12,187 bases of DNA from Pseudomonas sp. UBA1879. Lineage in GTDB: Bacteria > Pseudomonadota > Gammaproteobacteria > Pseudomonadales > Pseudomonadaceae. The notes beneath the pieces were generated by a model. It was not told where the DNA came from, did no database searches, and saw only the letters and a program-made list of their open reading frames with translations. Numbering within the stretch: position 1 is the stretch's first letter; each line of letters opens with the position of its first letter. The stretch is taken from assembly GCF_002338065.1 (NCBI RefSeq), contig NZ_DDHJ01000022.1:1-12187 (forward strand), given 5' to 3'. Positions 1 through 6,472 of this stretch are shown piece after piece. Made by a program: the position numbers and the translations under genes.

Positions 1-8
1 AAGACACA

Positions 9-86
9 AGCTTGCTCGCGAAGGCGGTGTGTCAGATAAAGACGCATTGCATGACACTCCAACAATCGCGAGCAAGCTCACTCTTA
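9..86. repeat. Degenerate REP pair (inverted, REPIN-like)
   Basis: AGCTTGCTCGCGA at 9-21 is the reverse complement of TCGCGAGCAAGCT at 66-78, the same 13-base core as in the intact REP pairs at 3729-3815 and 9004-9094. The outer parts have decayed: the right arm runs into CTCACTCTTAAA instead of CTCACTCCTACA, and the left arm lacks GTAGGAG altogether. It lies upstream of the first LysR gene. The left side is close to the window edge but the core arm is complete. Confidence 0.8.
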
Positions 87-109
87 AAGGATCCCGCGTT
101 GCTGCGTCA

Positions 110-123
110 CAGTGCGAGCACTG
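110..123. promoter_or_regulatory. Short palindrome upstream of LysR gene (possible operator)
   Basis: CAGTGC-GA-GCACTG is a perfect 6+6 bp inverted repeat with a 2-bp centre, ending 34 bp before the start of the LysR gene at 158. The tiny spacer makes an RNA hairpin unlikely, so a protein-binding DNA site is the more natural reading. Autoregulation by the adjacent LysR protein is an inference, because LysR proteins often bind their own promoter region. A chance palindrome in GC-rich DNA is possible. Confidence 0.25.
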
Positions 124-157
124 AAAGAGCCCCATCATCAGCCTTGGAAGCCTGGCC

Positions 158-1096
158 ATGCATTTCGACCTGATCGATCTGAAGCTTTTCCTCAACGTGA
201 CCGATGCGGCCAACATCACCGCCGGGGCCGCTTGTAGTCACTTGTCGCTGGCGTCGGCCAGTGCGCGGATTCGTGGGCTGGAGTCCTCGCTAGGCATCTC
301 CCTGCTGGCGCGTGGCCGACGGGGCGTGACGCCGACTGCCGCAGGCAAGGCGTTGGCGCAGCATGCGCGGCTGATTCTGCAACAGGTCGAACGTTTGCAA
401 ACCGACCTCACCGACTACGCCAGAGGCTTCAAAGGTCAGATTCGCCTGCTGTGCAACACGTCGGCGCTGAGCGAATACCTGCCTGAGAAACTCGCTGACT
501 TCCTTGCCCATCACCCCAATATCGACATCAGCCTGGAGGAGCATCCGAGCCTTCGGATTCTCCACGCCGTGCGCCACGGCACGGCCGATATCGGCATCAT
601 CTCCAACGCTGTCGATGTCAGCGATTTACAGACCCTGCCGTTTTGCGCCGACCCGCTGACCCTGATCATGCCCCTCGATCATCCATTGGCCGAGCCGCTC
701 GATGGTGCGCAAGAAGGTGTGCGGTTCAGCCAAACGCTGGCGCACGAATTCGTCGGCCTTGGGGTGAACAGCGCAATGGCGATTTACCTCGAAGAACAGG
801 CGCTGCATGTAGGGCGCCGGATCAAAACCCGGGTACGGGCTGAGAGCTTCGATGGCGTGTTGCGCATGGTCCTGCGCGGCGCCGGCTTGGGCATCGTGCC
901 CCAGGCGGCGGTGGATCGATTTCAAAAAAGCAGGCAGCTTAAAAGCATCCCCCTGAGCGACCCATGGGCAGACCGCAAGCTGCTGCTGTGTGCGCCCGAC
1001 TTTGCGGCGCTGCCGGAATACGCCAAGGCACTGGTGCGTCATCTGACGGGAGAAACTGCGTTTCTGGACACCCCGATGTCGAGCCCAGACAACTGA
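158..1096 (+). CDS. LysR-family transcriptional regulator
   Basis: A cytoplasmic DNA-binding regulator of 312 residues, the usual LysR size. Residues about 1-60 form the winged helix-turn-helix (DLIDLKLFLNV at the start, then SLASASARIRGLESSLG and LLARGRRGVTPTAAG), followed by a linker helix to about residue 88. The effector-binding domain starts near residue 92 (GQIRLLCNTSALSEYLPEKL) and ends with the typical GAGLGIVPQAAV segment. The start at 158 is preceded by GGAAG with a 7-base gap and places LKLFL at the normal family distance from the N-terminus. The cupin gene follows 62 bp downstream on the same strand, so the two may be co-transcribed. Its inducer and targets cannot be read from the sequence. 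The cupin, glutaredoxin and ArgH-like genes next door are the natural candidates. Confidence 0.93.
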   Translation: MHFDLIDLKLFLNVTDAANITAGAACSHLSLASASARIRGLESSLGISLLARGRRGVTPTAAGKALAQHARLILQQVERLQTDLTDYARGFKGQIRLLCNTSALSEYLPEKLADFLAHHPNIDISLEEHPSLRILHAVRHGTADIGIISNAVDVSDLQTLPFCADPLTLIMPLDHPLAEPLDGAQEGVRFSQTLAHEFVGLGVNSAMAIYLEEQALHVGRRIKTRVRAESFDGVLRMVLRGAGLGIVPQAAVDRFQKSRQLKSIPLSDPWADRKLLLCAPDFAALPEYAKALVRHLTGETAFLDTPMSSPDN

Positions 1097-1158
1097 CGCG
1101 CTCCGCACCTCCCTAAGGTGGGCAGGCGCAATGTTCGTCCCCCATTTCTGGAGTTTCC

Positions 1159-1503
1159 ATGAGCGATTTCATCACCCTTCTTCGCGACACCACGCCACTG
1201 CCCGTCGTTGACGCCTGCAAATGGGAGCGCATCGGCGGCGACCCGCACACCGTCAACCTGAACGCTTACACCAGCGCTGACGGCCAGAAGATCATGGGCA
1301 CCTGGATCTGCACGCCAGGCAAGTGGTACGTCGAGTACACGAAGTGGGAATACTGCGATTTTCAGGAAGGCTATTGCATCATCACCCCTGAAGGCAAAGC
1401 GCCGATTCACCTGAAAGCCGGTGACAAATTCATCATTGAGCCGGGCATGAAAGGGACGTGGGAAGTGGTCGAAACCGTGCGCAAGTATTTCGTGTTCGCC
1501 TGA
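1159..1503 (+). CDS. Small cupin domain protein (DUF861/cupin_3 type)
   Basis: A 114-residue, probably cytoplasmic single-domain protein. It has the pattern of the cupin_3/DUF861 family: GTWICTPGKWYVEYTKWEY at about residues 47-65, the turn QEGYCIITPEG at 69-79, the LKAGDKFIIEPGMKGTWEV stretch at about 85-103, and the ending ETVRKYFVF. The second cupin motif with GD (88-89) and P95 is clear. The classic metal-binding HxH of motif 1 is absent: the region around WEYCDFQEG has no histidine, so metal binding and enzyme activity are uncertain. Members of this family are often stand-alone proteins of unknown function, some related to ureidoglycine aminohydrolase or EutQ. GGAG at 1150-1153 sits 5 bases before the ATG. 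It lies directly downstream of a LysR gene and ends in a strong terminator, so it is the last gene of that unit. Confidence 0.88.
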   Translation: MSDFITLLRDTTPLPVVDACKWERIGGDPHTVNLNAYTSADGQKIMGTWICTPGKWYVEYTKWEYCDFQEGYCIITPEGKAPIHLKAGDKFIIEPGMKGTWEVVETVRKYFVFA

Positions 1504-1525
1504 CCGATCAGCGCGGCAAACATCG

Positions 1526-1555
1526 AAGGAGCCGTCTTGTGCGGCTCCTTTTTTT
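1526..1555 (+). terminator. Rho-independent terminator after the cupin gene
   Basis: AAGGAGCCG (1526-1534) pairs perfectly with CGGCTCCTT (1542-1550) around a 7-base loop, and the stem runs into an uninterrupted T tract to 1555. It starts 23 bases after the cupin stop codon. This closes the LysR-cupin unit and insulates the glutaredoxin gene, which therefore needs its own promoter in 1556-1745. Confidence 0.93.
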
Positions 1556-1732
1556 GTCCCAAATGACATGCGAAGGACGATGAGAAGGATGCAGCGGATC
1601 TATCGCGTCCATAGACTGAATTTGCGCGGACATTTTTTGAAACGGGAATAGTATGACTGCCGTCATGAATAGCACCGCTCAGCGTCCTGCTATTCGAATC
1701 TTCTCCCGGGCCGCCGCACAAGGCCCGATCAC

Positions 1733-1736
1733 GGAG
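1733..1736 (+). promoter_or_regulatory. Shine-Dalgarno that decides the glutaredoxin start
   Basis: GGAG lies 9 bases before the ATG at 1746, where the encoded protein begins MSEVTLYTT, the normal N-terminus of a glutaredoxin. The upstream in-frame ATG at 1653 would add 31 residues of low-complexity, non-conserved sequence and has only a weak GGGA in front of it. Confidence 0.6.
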
Positions 1737-1745
1737 CTCACTGTC

Positions 1746-2009
1746 ATGTCCGAAGTCACCCTCTACACCACCAACAGCTGCCCGTACTGCGTCGCCGCCA
1801 AGAACCTGCTCAAGGCCAAAGGAGTGGAATACCACGAGATCAACGTTCAGACCTCGATGGAACAGCGCACCCTCATGATGGAGCGCAGTGGTCGGCGTAC
1901 CGTGCCGCAGATTTTCATCGGCGACGTTCATGTCGGTGGTTTTGATGACATGGCCCTGCTGGAACGCAAAGGCGAGCTGAATGCGTTGCTGGCTGGCGCC
2001 CCCGCCTGA
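1746..2009 (+). CDS. Glutaredoxin (GrxC-like, CPYC active site)
   Basis: A small cytoplasmic thiol-disulfide oxidoreductase of 87 residues that uses glutathione to reduce protein disulfides or mixed disulfides. The dithiol active site C12-P-Y-C15 follows the first beta strand (EVTLYTTNS). The cis-proline motif T52-V-P54 and the glutathione-binding GGFDD at 64-68 are all present, so it should be active. The length fits bacterial glutaredoxin 3. It is a stand-alone gene between a terminator and a 239-bp gap. A short inverted repeat ATGAC-TGCC-GTCAT at 1653-1666 lies in its leader. It resembles GrxC, but Pseudomonas normally carries that gene elsewhere on the chromosome (from memory, near secB), so this is probably an additional copy and I give no symbol. 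Confidence 0.92.
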   Translation: MSEVTLYTTNSCPYCVAAKNLLKAKGVEYHEINVQTSMEQRTLMMERSGRRTVPQIFIGDVHVGGFDDMALLERKGELNALLAGAPA

Positions 2010-2177
2010 TTGTTTGCAACTGGGCGGTGCCTGGCCCTTCCTCGGTAAAGCCCGCCATTTGCACAGATCAGTCGCGTTACGCCCACGACAGCGGAACGCG
2101 AGAGCTCTGGCCCAAGCTGACGCTCCGGACAGCTTTCCATTTCTGCCAAGTCCACTTGCCATTTGTAACATTCCCCT

Positions 2178-2200
2178 GATCCTGGCTATTTCCTAGGATC
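2178..2200. promoter_or_regulatory. Interrupted dyad of LysR type (T-N11-A) upstream of the argH-like gene
   Basis: GATCCT (2178-2183) and AGGATC (2195-2200) form a perfect 6+6 dyad separated by 11 bases, so T2183 and A2195 make the T-N11-A pattern known for LysR-type binding sites, symmetric about 2189. Two more inner positions can pair (one wobble). It ends 48 bp before the ArgH-like start. The rest of the 239-bp gap (2010-2248) shows no coding sequence that I can support and no clear sigma-70 promoter. A weak 6-bp inverted repeat at 2073-2100 has no T tract. Confidence 0.35.
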
Positions 2201-2248
2201 CCTCGACGCCTGGCTCGCCAGCAATCAACGTAACGAGGGGAATGGCTA

Positions 2249-3676
2249 ATGTCTGATGCCACTGAGCGCCTATGGGGCGCGCGCTTCAAATCCGGGCCGG
2301 CTGCGGCCATGGCCAACTTGTCGCGCTCGCCTGCCGTGTATTTCCGCATGACGCCTTATGACATCGCCGGCTCCAAGGCGCATGCTCACGAGCTCGAACG
2401 CGCGGGGCTGCTGACCGCTGATGAAACCCTACGCATCATCGCCACCCTCGACGCGATCAACGCGGACTTCGCCGCCGGACAGATACAGCCCATTCCTGCC
2501 GACGAAGACGTACACACCTTCATCGAACGCCTGCTGACCGAACGCCTCGGCGCGCTGGGCGGCAAGCTGCGCGCCGGTCGCTCACGCAATGACCAGACGG
2601 CCAACGACATGCGCCTGTTTCTGCGTGATCAGATTCGCCAGCTGACCCTGTCGATTCTCGACCTGCAGGACGCGCTGGTCGGGCAAGCCGAGCAGCACGT
2701 AGACACCGTCGCGCCGGGCTTCACCCATTTGCAGCAGGCGCAACCTATCGTTTTCGCCCATCACCTGATGGCCCATGCCCAGGCGATTCATCGCGATATC
2801 CTTCGCCTTCAAGACTGGGACAAACGCTTCAACCTCTCACCCCTTGGCGCTGCCGCGATGGCGGGCTCGGCGATTGCCCGCGACCTGCAAAGCTCAGCCG
2901 CCGAGCTGGGTTACGCAGGGCCATGTGAAAACTCCGTCGATGCCGTCGCCAGCCGCGATCACGTCGCTGAATTCCTGTTCTGCGCCAGCATGCTGGGCAT
3001 CAACATCTCGCGGATGGCCGAAGAATTCTGCATCTGGACCTCGCGGCAGTTCCGCTGGGTCGAGCTGGACGACGCTTACGCCACCGGCAGTTCGATCATG
3101 CCGCAGAAGAAAAACCCGGACATCGCCGAGCTGGCACGGGGCAAATCGGGGCGTTTGATCGGTTCGCTGACGGCGATTCTGTCGGTCCTAAAAGCGCAGC
3201 CTCTGTCCTACAACCGCGATTTGAGCGAAGACAAACATGCGATTTTCGACGCCGTGGACACGTTGAATCTGGTGCTGCCAGCCTTCGCGGGCATGGTCAG
3301 GACGATGACCGTGCGCAAGGACGAACTGCTGCGTCAGGCACCGCTGGGTTTCACCCTTGCCACCGAGGTTGCCGACTGGCTGGCCGTGCGCGGCGTGCCG
3401 TTCAAAGAGGCCCATGAAATCACCGGGCAGTTGGTGCAACTGTGTGAAGCGCAAAACATCGGGCTGGAAGAAATGACCCCGGACATGCTTGCCCGAACCG
3501 ATGCGCGGCTCACAGCGGACGTGTTGGAGGCGTTGACGCTCGACGCGGCGCTGGCAGCGCGTAGCGGATGGGGCGGGACCTCGCCAGTGCGCGTGGCTGA
3601 GCAAATTGCGCGGTTCAAAGCGCACCTGATCGCGCAAGAGAAATGGGCGAAGGATTACAGCGGGCCGAAGGCTTGA
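2249..3676 (+). CDS. argH: Argininosuccinate lyase family protein (ArgH-like, divergent)
   Basis: A 475-residue cytoplasmic member of the fumarase/aspartase superfamily. ArgH splits argininosuccinate to arginine and fumarate. The diagnostic GSSIMPQKKNPD loop (280-291, catalytic serine), RSRNDQ (111-116) and T159-H160 in FTHLQQAQP are intact, as is the C-terminal GWGGTSPVRV element. Compared with E. coli ArgH as I remember it, several substrate-loop residues differ. The Asp after the N-terminal substrate-binding Ser is a Tyr (SRSPAVYFRM). YNKDMQEDK becomes YNRDLSEDK, losing the conserved Gln. SDRD becomes ASRD. The start at 2249 has GAGGGG 8 bases upstream; the ATG at 2242 opens only a 4-codon frame. 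No other arginine gene is nearby. It is either a second ArgH or a C-N lyase for another fumarate-amine adduct; family membership is certain and the exact substrate is not. Confidence 0.88.
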   Translation: MSDATERLWGARFKSGPAAAMANLSRSPAVYFRMTPYDIAGSKAHAHELERAGLLTADETLRIIATLDAINADFAAGQIQPIPADEDVHTFIERLLTERLGALGGKLRAGRSRNDQTANDMRLFLRDQIRQLTLSILDLQDALVGQAEQHVDTVAPGFTHLQQAQPIVFAHHLMAHAQAIHRDILRLQDWDKRFNLSPLGAAAMAGSAIARDLQSSAAELGYAGPCENSVDAVASRDHVAEFLFCASMLGINISRMAEEFCIWTSRQFRWVELDDAYATGSSIMPQKKNPDIAELARGKSGRLIGSLTAILSVLKAQPLSYNRDLSEDKHAIFDAVDTLNLVLPAFAGMVRTMTVRKDELLRQAPLGFTLATEVADWLAVRGVPFKEAHEITGQLVQLCEAQNIGLEEMTPDMLARTDARLTADVLEALTLDAALAARSGWGGTSPVRVAEQIARFKAHLIAQEKWAKDYSGPKA

Positions 3677-3728
3677 ACCCGCTCATACCTGCCTCCCACA
3701 GTCAGTCGCTGGGTTGAAACCCATTCCC

Positions 3729-3815
3729 TGTAGGAGTGAGCTTGCTCGCGATGCGTCAGATCAGACATCACCAAGTGCCTGATCAATCGCTATCGCGAGC
3801 AAGCTCACTCCTACA
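3729..3815. repeat. REP pair (REPIN) between convergent genes
   Basis: A 24-base arm at 3729-3752 (TGTAGGAGTGAGC... ending GCTCGCGAT) is repeated in exact inverse at 3792-3815. The 39-bp middle carries a further 6-bp pair, GATCAG (3759-3764) with CTGATC (3779-3784), so the whole 87 bp can fold as one long cruciform or RNA hairpin. It fills most of the 171-bp gap between the convergent ArgH-like and mmsB ends, where it may protect 3' ends or help stop transcription. No separate T-tract terminator is visible here. Confidence 0.92.
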
Positions 3816-3847
3816 CTGAAGGGCGTGCATCAGACGCGATACAGCCA

Positions 3848-4735
3848 TCAATCCTTCTTCAGATACCCCTCAATCACCGCCGAGAAATCCTTCCCGCCAT
3901 CGCCCCGCAGGCTCATCGCCTGATACAGCTGATGGGCCAGGGCGCCGAGGATCACCGGCTGCCGCGCAACCCTTGCCGCTTCGGTGGCCAACCCCAGGTC
4001 CTTGAGCATCAAGTCAGCGCCAAAACCACCGGTGTAGCCCCGGGACGCAGGCGCAGTTTCGACGACGCCCGGCCACGGGTTGTACACCTCCGAACTCCAG
4101 CACCGCCCCGTCGAGCTGTTGATGATGTTGGCCAGCACGCCGGTATCGATGCCCAGGGTGTTGCCCAACGCCATCGCCTCGGCCACGCCGATCATTGAAA
4201 TTCCCAACAGCATGTTGTTGCAGATCTTGGCGATCTGACCGGTGCCCACATCGCCGCAATGCACGATATTGCGGCCCATCTGCGCCAGGATCGGTTTCAG
4301 CACGTTAAAGTGCTCCACGCTCGCGCCGACCATGAACGTCAACGTGCCCGCTTGAGCGCCGCCCGTACCACCGGAGACCGGCGCGTCGCCCAGCGCCACG
4401 TTCTGCTTGCTCGCCATTTCCGAAACGTCGCGAATGGTCTGTGGATCGATGGTGCTGCAATCCACGGCAGGTACGCCCGCGCCGATCCCGGCCAGCACAC
4501 CGTCGTCATTCAGGTAGACCGCGCGGACGTGGGCGGCGGCAGGCAGCATGGTGATGACCAGCTCGACTCCTTGCGCGGCGTGTTTCGGCGATTCACTGAT
4601 GCGCCCGCCCAGCTCCGCCAATTCGGCCAGCACCTGCTGATTGAGGTCGAACAGGTGCAAGTGATGCCCGGCCCGGATCAGGTTGCGCGCCATGGGCGCA
4701 CCCATGTTGCCCAGACCGATGAATGCGATTTTCAT
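3848..4735 (-). CDS. mmsB: 3-hydroxyisobutyrate dehydrogenase
   Basis: A 295-residue cytoplasmic NAD(P)-dependent beta-hydroxyacid dehydrogenase. In valine breakdown it oxidises 3-hydroxyisobutyrate to methylmalonate semialdehyde; related enzymes also accept 3-hydroxypropionate. The Rossmann fingerprint is GLGNMG at 7-12. The substrate loop DAPVSGGTGGA is at 117-127, the catalytic lysine K170 sits in GTGQIAKICNN, and a second conserved lysine K245 is in LMLKDLGLA. AAGGAG lies 7 bases before the ATG. It is the last gene of the minus-strand operon with mmsA and the transporter, which makes MmsB more likely than the related tartronate-semialdehyde reductase, because MmsA uses the MmsB product. 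A REP pair separates it from mmsA, which could allow different mRNA levels for the two genes. Confidence 0.92.
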   Translation of the reverse strand: MKIAFIGLGNMGAPMARNLIRAGHHLHLFDLNQQVLAELAELGGRISESPKHAAQGVELVITMLPAAAHVRAVYLNDDGVLAGIGAGVPAVDCSTIDPQTIRDVSEMASKQNVALGDAPVSGGTGGAQAGTLTFMVGASVEHFNVLKPILAQMGRNIVHCGDVGTGQIAKICNNMLLGISMIGVAEAMALGNTLGIDTGVLANIINSSTGRCWSSEVYNPWPGVVETAPASRGYTGGFGADLMLKDLGLATEAARVARQPVILGALAHQLYQAMSLRGDGGKDFSAVIEGYLKKD

Positions 4736-4781
4736 TGTTGTTCTCCTTGTCAGATTCCCATCCGAACGCCGCGGCCCCCCT

Positions 4782-4866
4782 TGTAGGAGTGAGCGTGCTC
4801 GCGATGCGGTGTTTTCAGTCAGAACCTCAGCAACTGACAGACTGCTATCGCGAGCACGCTCCTACA
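4782..4866. repeat. REP pair (variant core, asymmetric) inside the mms operon
   Basis: The left arm at 4782-4805 and the right arm at 4847-4866 are inverted copies of a REP variant with AGCGTGCTCGCGAT instead of AGCTTGCTCGCGAT. Both arms share the same T-to-G change, so the pair has been kept matched. The right arm lacks the four bases TGAG that the left arm has after GTAGGAG. It occupies the 154-bp gap between the mmsA stop and the mmsB start, within a single transcription unit. Confidence 0.9.
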
Positions 4867-4889
4867 GGGTGTGTGCTGCCTGCGACGAC

Positions 4890-6416
4890 TCAACGCAAGT
4901 TAATCGTCGTGTTCACCCCGTCGTTCACGCTGCTGTCGTCGAACCACCGGCTGGTGACGGTCTTGGTCTGAGTGTAGAACTGCACCACTTGTTTGCCGTA
5001 CGGGCCGAGATCGCCGAGCTTGGAGCCGCGCGAACCGGTGAAGCTGAAGTAAGGGACCGGCACCGGAATCGGGATGTTGATGCCCACCTGGCCGATGTCG
5101 ATTTCGTTCTGGAATTTGCGCGCCGCCGCCCCGCTCTGGGTAAACAGGCCCACGCCGTTGCCGAACGGGTTGGCGTTGACCAGCTCGATGGCCTGATCCA
5201 GCGTGTCGACTTCCAGCACCACCAGCACTGGGCCGAAGATTTCCTGGGTGTAGATCTGCATCTGCGTCGTCACGCCGGTGAACAGGGTCGGGCCGACAAA
5301 GTTGCCCTGCTCGTAACCCGGGACTTTGATGTCGCGGCCGTCCAGCTCCAGTGTCGCGCCTTCTTTCACGCCACTTTCGATCAGGTCGAGAATGCGCTGT
5401 TTGGCGCGCTTGGAGATGACCGGCCCGACATCAGTGCCTGGCTCGCTGCCCGCGTTGACCTTGAGCTTCTGCGCCAGCGCTTTCAGATCAGGCACCCACT
5501 GCTTAGCGGCGCCGACCAGGACCACCACCGAGGTCGCCATGCAACGCTGACCTGCGGCACCGAAACCGGCGCCGACCAGCGCATTGAGGGTCTGTTCACG
5601 GTTGGCATCCGGCAGCACCACGGCGTGGTTCTTCGCGCCCATCATCGACTGCACGCGTTTGCCGTGTTTGCCTGCCAGGTCGTACACGTGAGTGCCGACA
5701 GCGGTCGAACCAACGAACGAAACCGCCTTGATGTCTTTGTGGGTGCAGATCGCGTCTACCACGTCCTTGCCGCCGTGCACGACGTTGAGCACCCCGGCTG
5801 GCACGCCCGCTTCCACCGCCAGCTCGACCAGCAGCATGGTCGACATGGGGTCTTGCTCGGACGGTTTGAGGACGAACGTGTTGCCGCACGCGATGGCCAT
5901 CGGGAACATCCACAGCGGAATCATCGCCGGGAAGTTGAATGGCGTGATCCCCGCGCAGACGCCGATCGGTTGGCGCAAGGTGTAGGTGTCGACGCCGCCC
6001 GCGACGTTTTCGGCGAACTCGCCCATTTGCAGCGTGCCGATGGAACAGGCGTGTTCGACCACTTCCAGGCCCCGAAAAATGTCGCCTTCGGCATCGGCGA
6101 TGGTCTTGCCCTGTTCGGCGCTGAGCACCTGAGCGATGCGCCTGGAGTGTTCGCGAATCAATGCCTGTAACTTGAGCATGATGCGCATGCGGGCGCCGAT
6201 CGGGGTGTCGCGCCACGTTTTGAAGGCCTGGTGCGCGGCAGCCACAGCGGCGTCCACTTCCGCAGCGGTGGCCAGCGGCACCTTGGCCAACACGTCCTGC
6301 GTTGCGGGGTTGACCACATCCAGCCAGTCGCTGGTTTGCGAATCGACCCACTCGCCGTTGATCAGCAGTTTGACGTTGGCCACGGTGGTGTTGTTTTTGT
6401 TGAGGGACACGTTCAT
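4890..6416 (-). CDS. mmsA: Methylmalonate-semialdehyde dehydrogenase (CoA-acylating)
   Basis: A 508-residue cytoplasmic aldehyde dehydrogenase. It converts methylmalonate semialdehyde plus CoA and NAD+ to propionyl-CoA and CO2, and malonate semialdehyde to acetyl-CoA. The nucleophile is C292 in GFGAAGQRCMATS and the oxyanion residue is N161 in TPFNFPAM. The usual general-base segment ELGGKN of hydrolytic aldehyde dehydrogenases is replaced by SMMGAKNHAVVLPDA, which is the mark of the CoA-dependent MmsA branch. The C-terminal half (QVGINIPIPVPVPYFSFTG, GDLGPYGKQVVQFYTQTKT) matches Pseudomonas MmsA as I remember it. I start at 6416 rather than at the in-frame ATG at 6431 because GGAG stands 9 bases before the former and nothing suitable before the latter. 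It is the second gene of the operon, 56 bp after the transporter. Confidence 0.95.
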   Translation of the reverse strand: MNVSLNKNNTTVANVKLLINGEWVDSQTSDWLDVVNPATQDVLAKVPLATAAEVDAAVAAAHQAFKTWRDTPIGARMRIMLKLQALIREHSRRIAQVLSAEQGKTIADAEGDIFRGLEVVEHACSIGTLQMGEFAENVAGGVDTYTLRQPIGVCAGITPFNFPAMIPLWMFPMAIACGNTFVLKPSEQDPMSTMLLVELAVEAGVPAGVLNVVHGGKDVVDAICTHKDIKAVSFVGSTAVGTHVYDLAGKHGKRVQSMMGAKNHAVVLPDANREQTLNALVGAGFGAAGQRCMATSVVVLVGAAKQWVPDLKALAQKLKVNAGSEPGTDVGPVISKRAKQRILDLIESGVKEGATLELDGRDIKVPGYEQGNFVGPTLFTGVTTQMQIYTQEIFGPVLVVLEVDTLDQAIELVNANPFGNGVGLFTQSGAAARKFQNEIDIGQVGINIPIPVPVPYFSFTGSRGSKLGDLGPYGKQVVQFYTQTKTVTSRWFDDSSVNDGVNTTINLR

Positions 6417-6425
6417 TGCAGATTG

Positions 6426-6429
6426 CTCC
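6426..6429 (-). promoter_or_regulatory. Shine-Dalgarno that decides the mmsA start
   Basis: On the minus strand GGAG is followed by 9 bases and then the ATG at 6416. Choosing this start removes five residues (MEQSA) that the upstream ATG at 6431 would add, and puts the GGAG outside the coding region. Confidence 0.6.
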
Positions 6430-6472
6430 ATTCGAAGGGCGGCCTGTCATGACGGCCGCCGAAAAGCAGGAT

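Noticed and set aside
1653..1745. Longer glutaredoxin starting at 1653
   Set aside because: The added 31 residues are not part of the glutaredoxin fold, have no clear signal-peptide features, and the downstream start has the better Shine-Dalgarno.
2073..2100. Terminator after the glutaredoxin gene (CGCGTT/AACGCG)
   Set aside because: The stem is only 6 bp with a 16-nt loop and no T tract follows.
4683..6170. A 495-codon open frame on the plus strand
   Set aside because: It lies opposite mmsA and the start of mmsB. The translation is rich in His, Arg and Asp runs typical of the antisense of GC-rich genes, shows no domain, and crosses the REP pair. The minus-strand genes explain the region.
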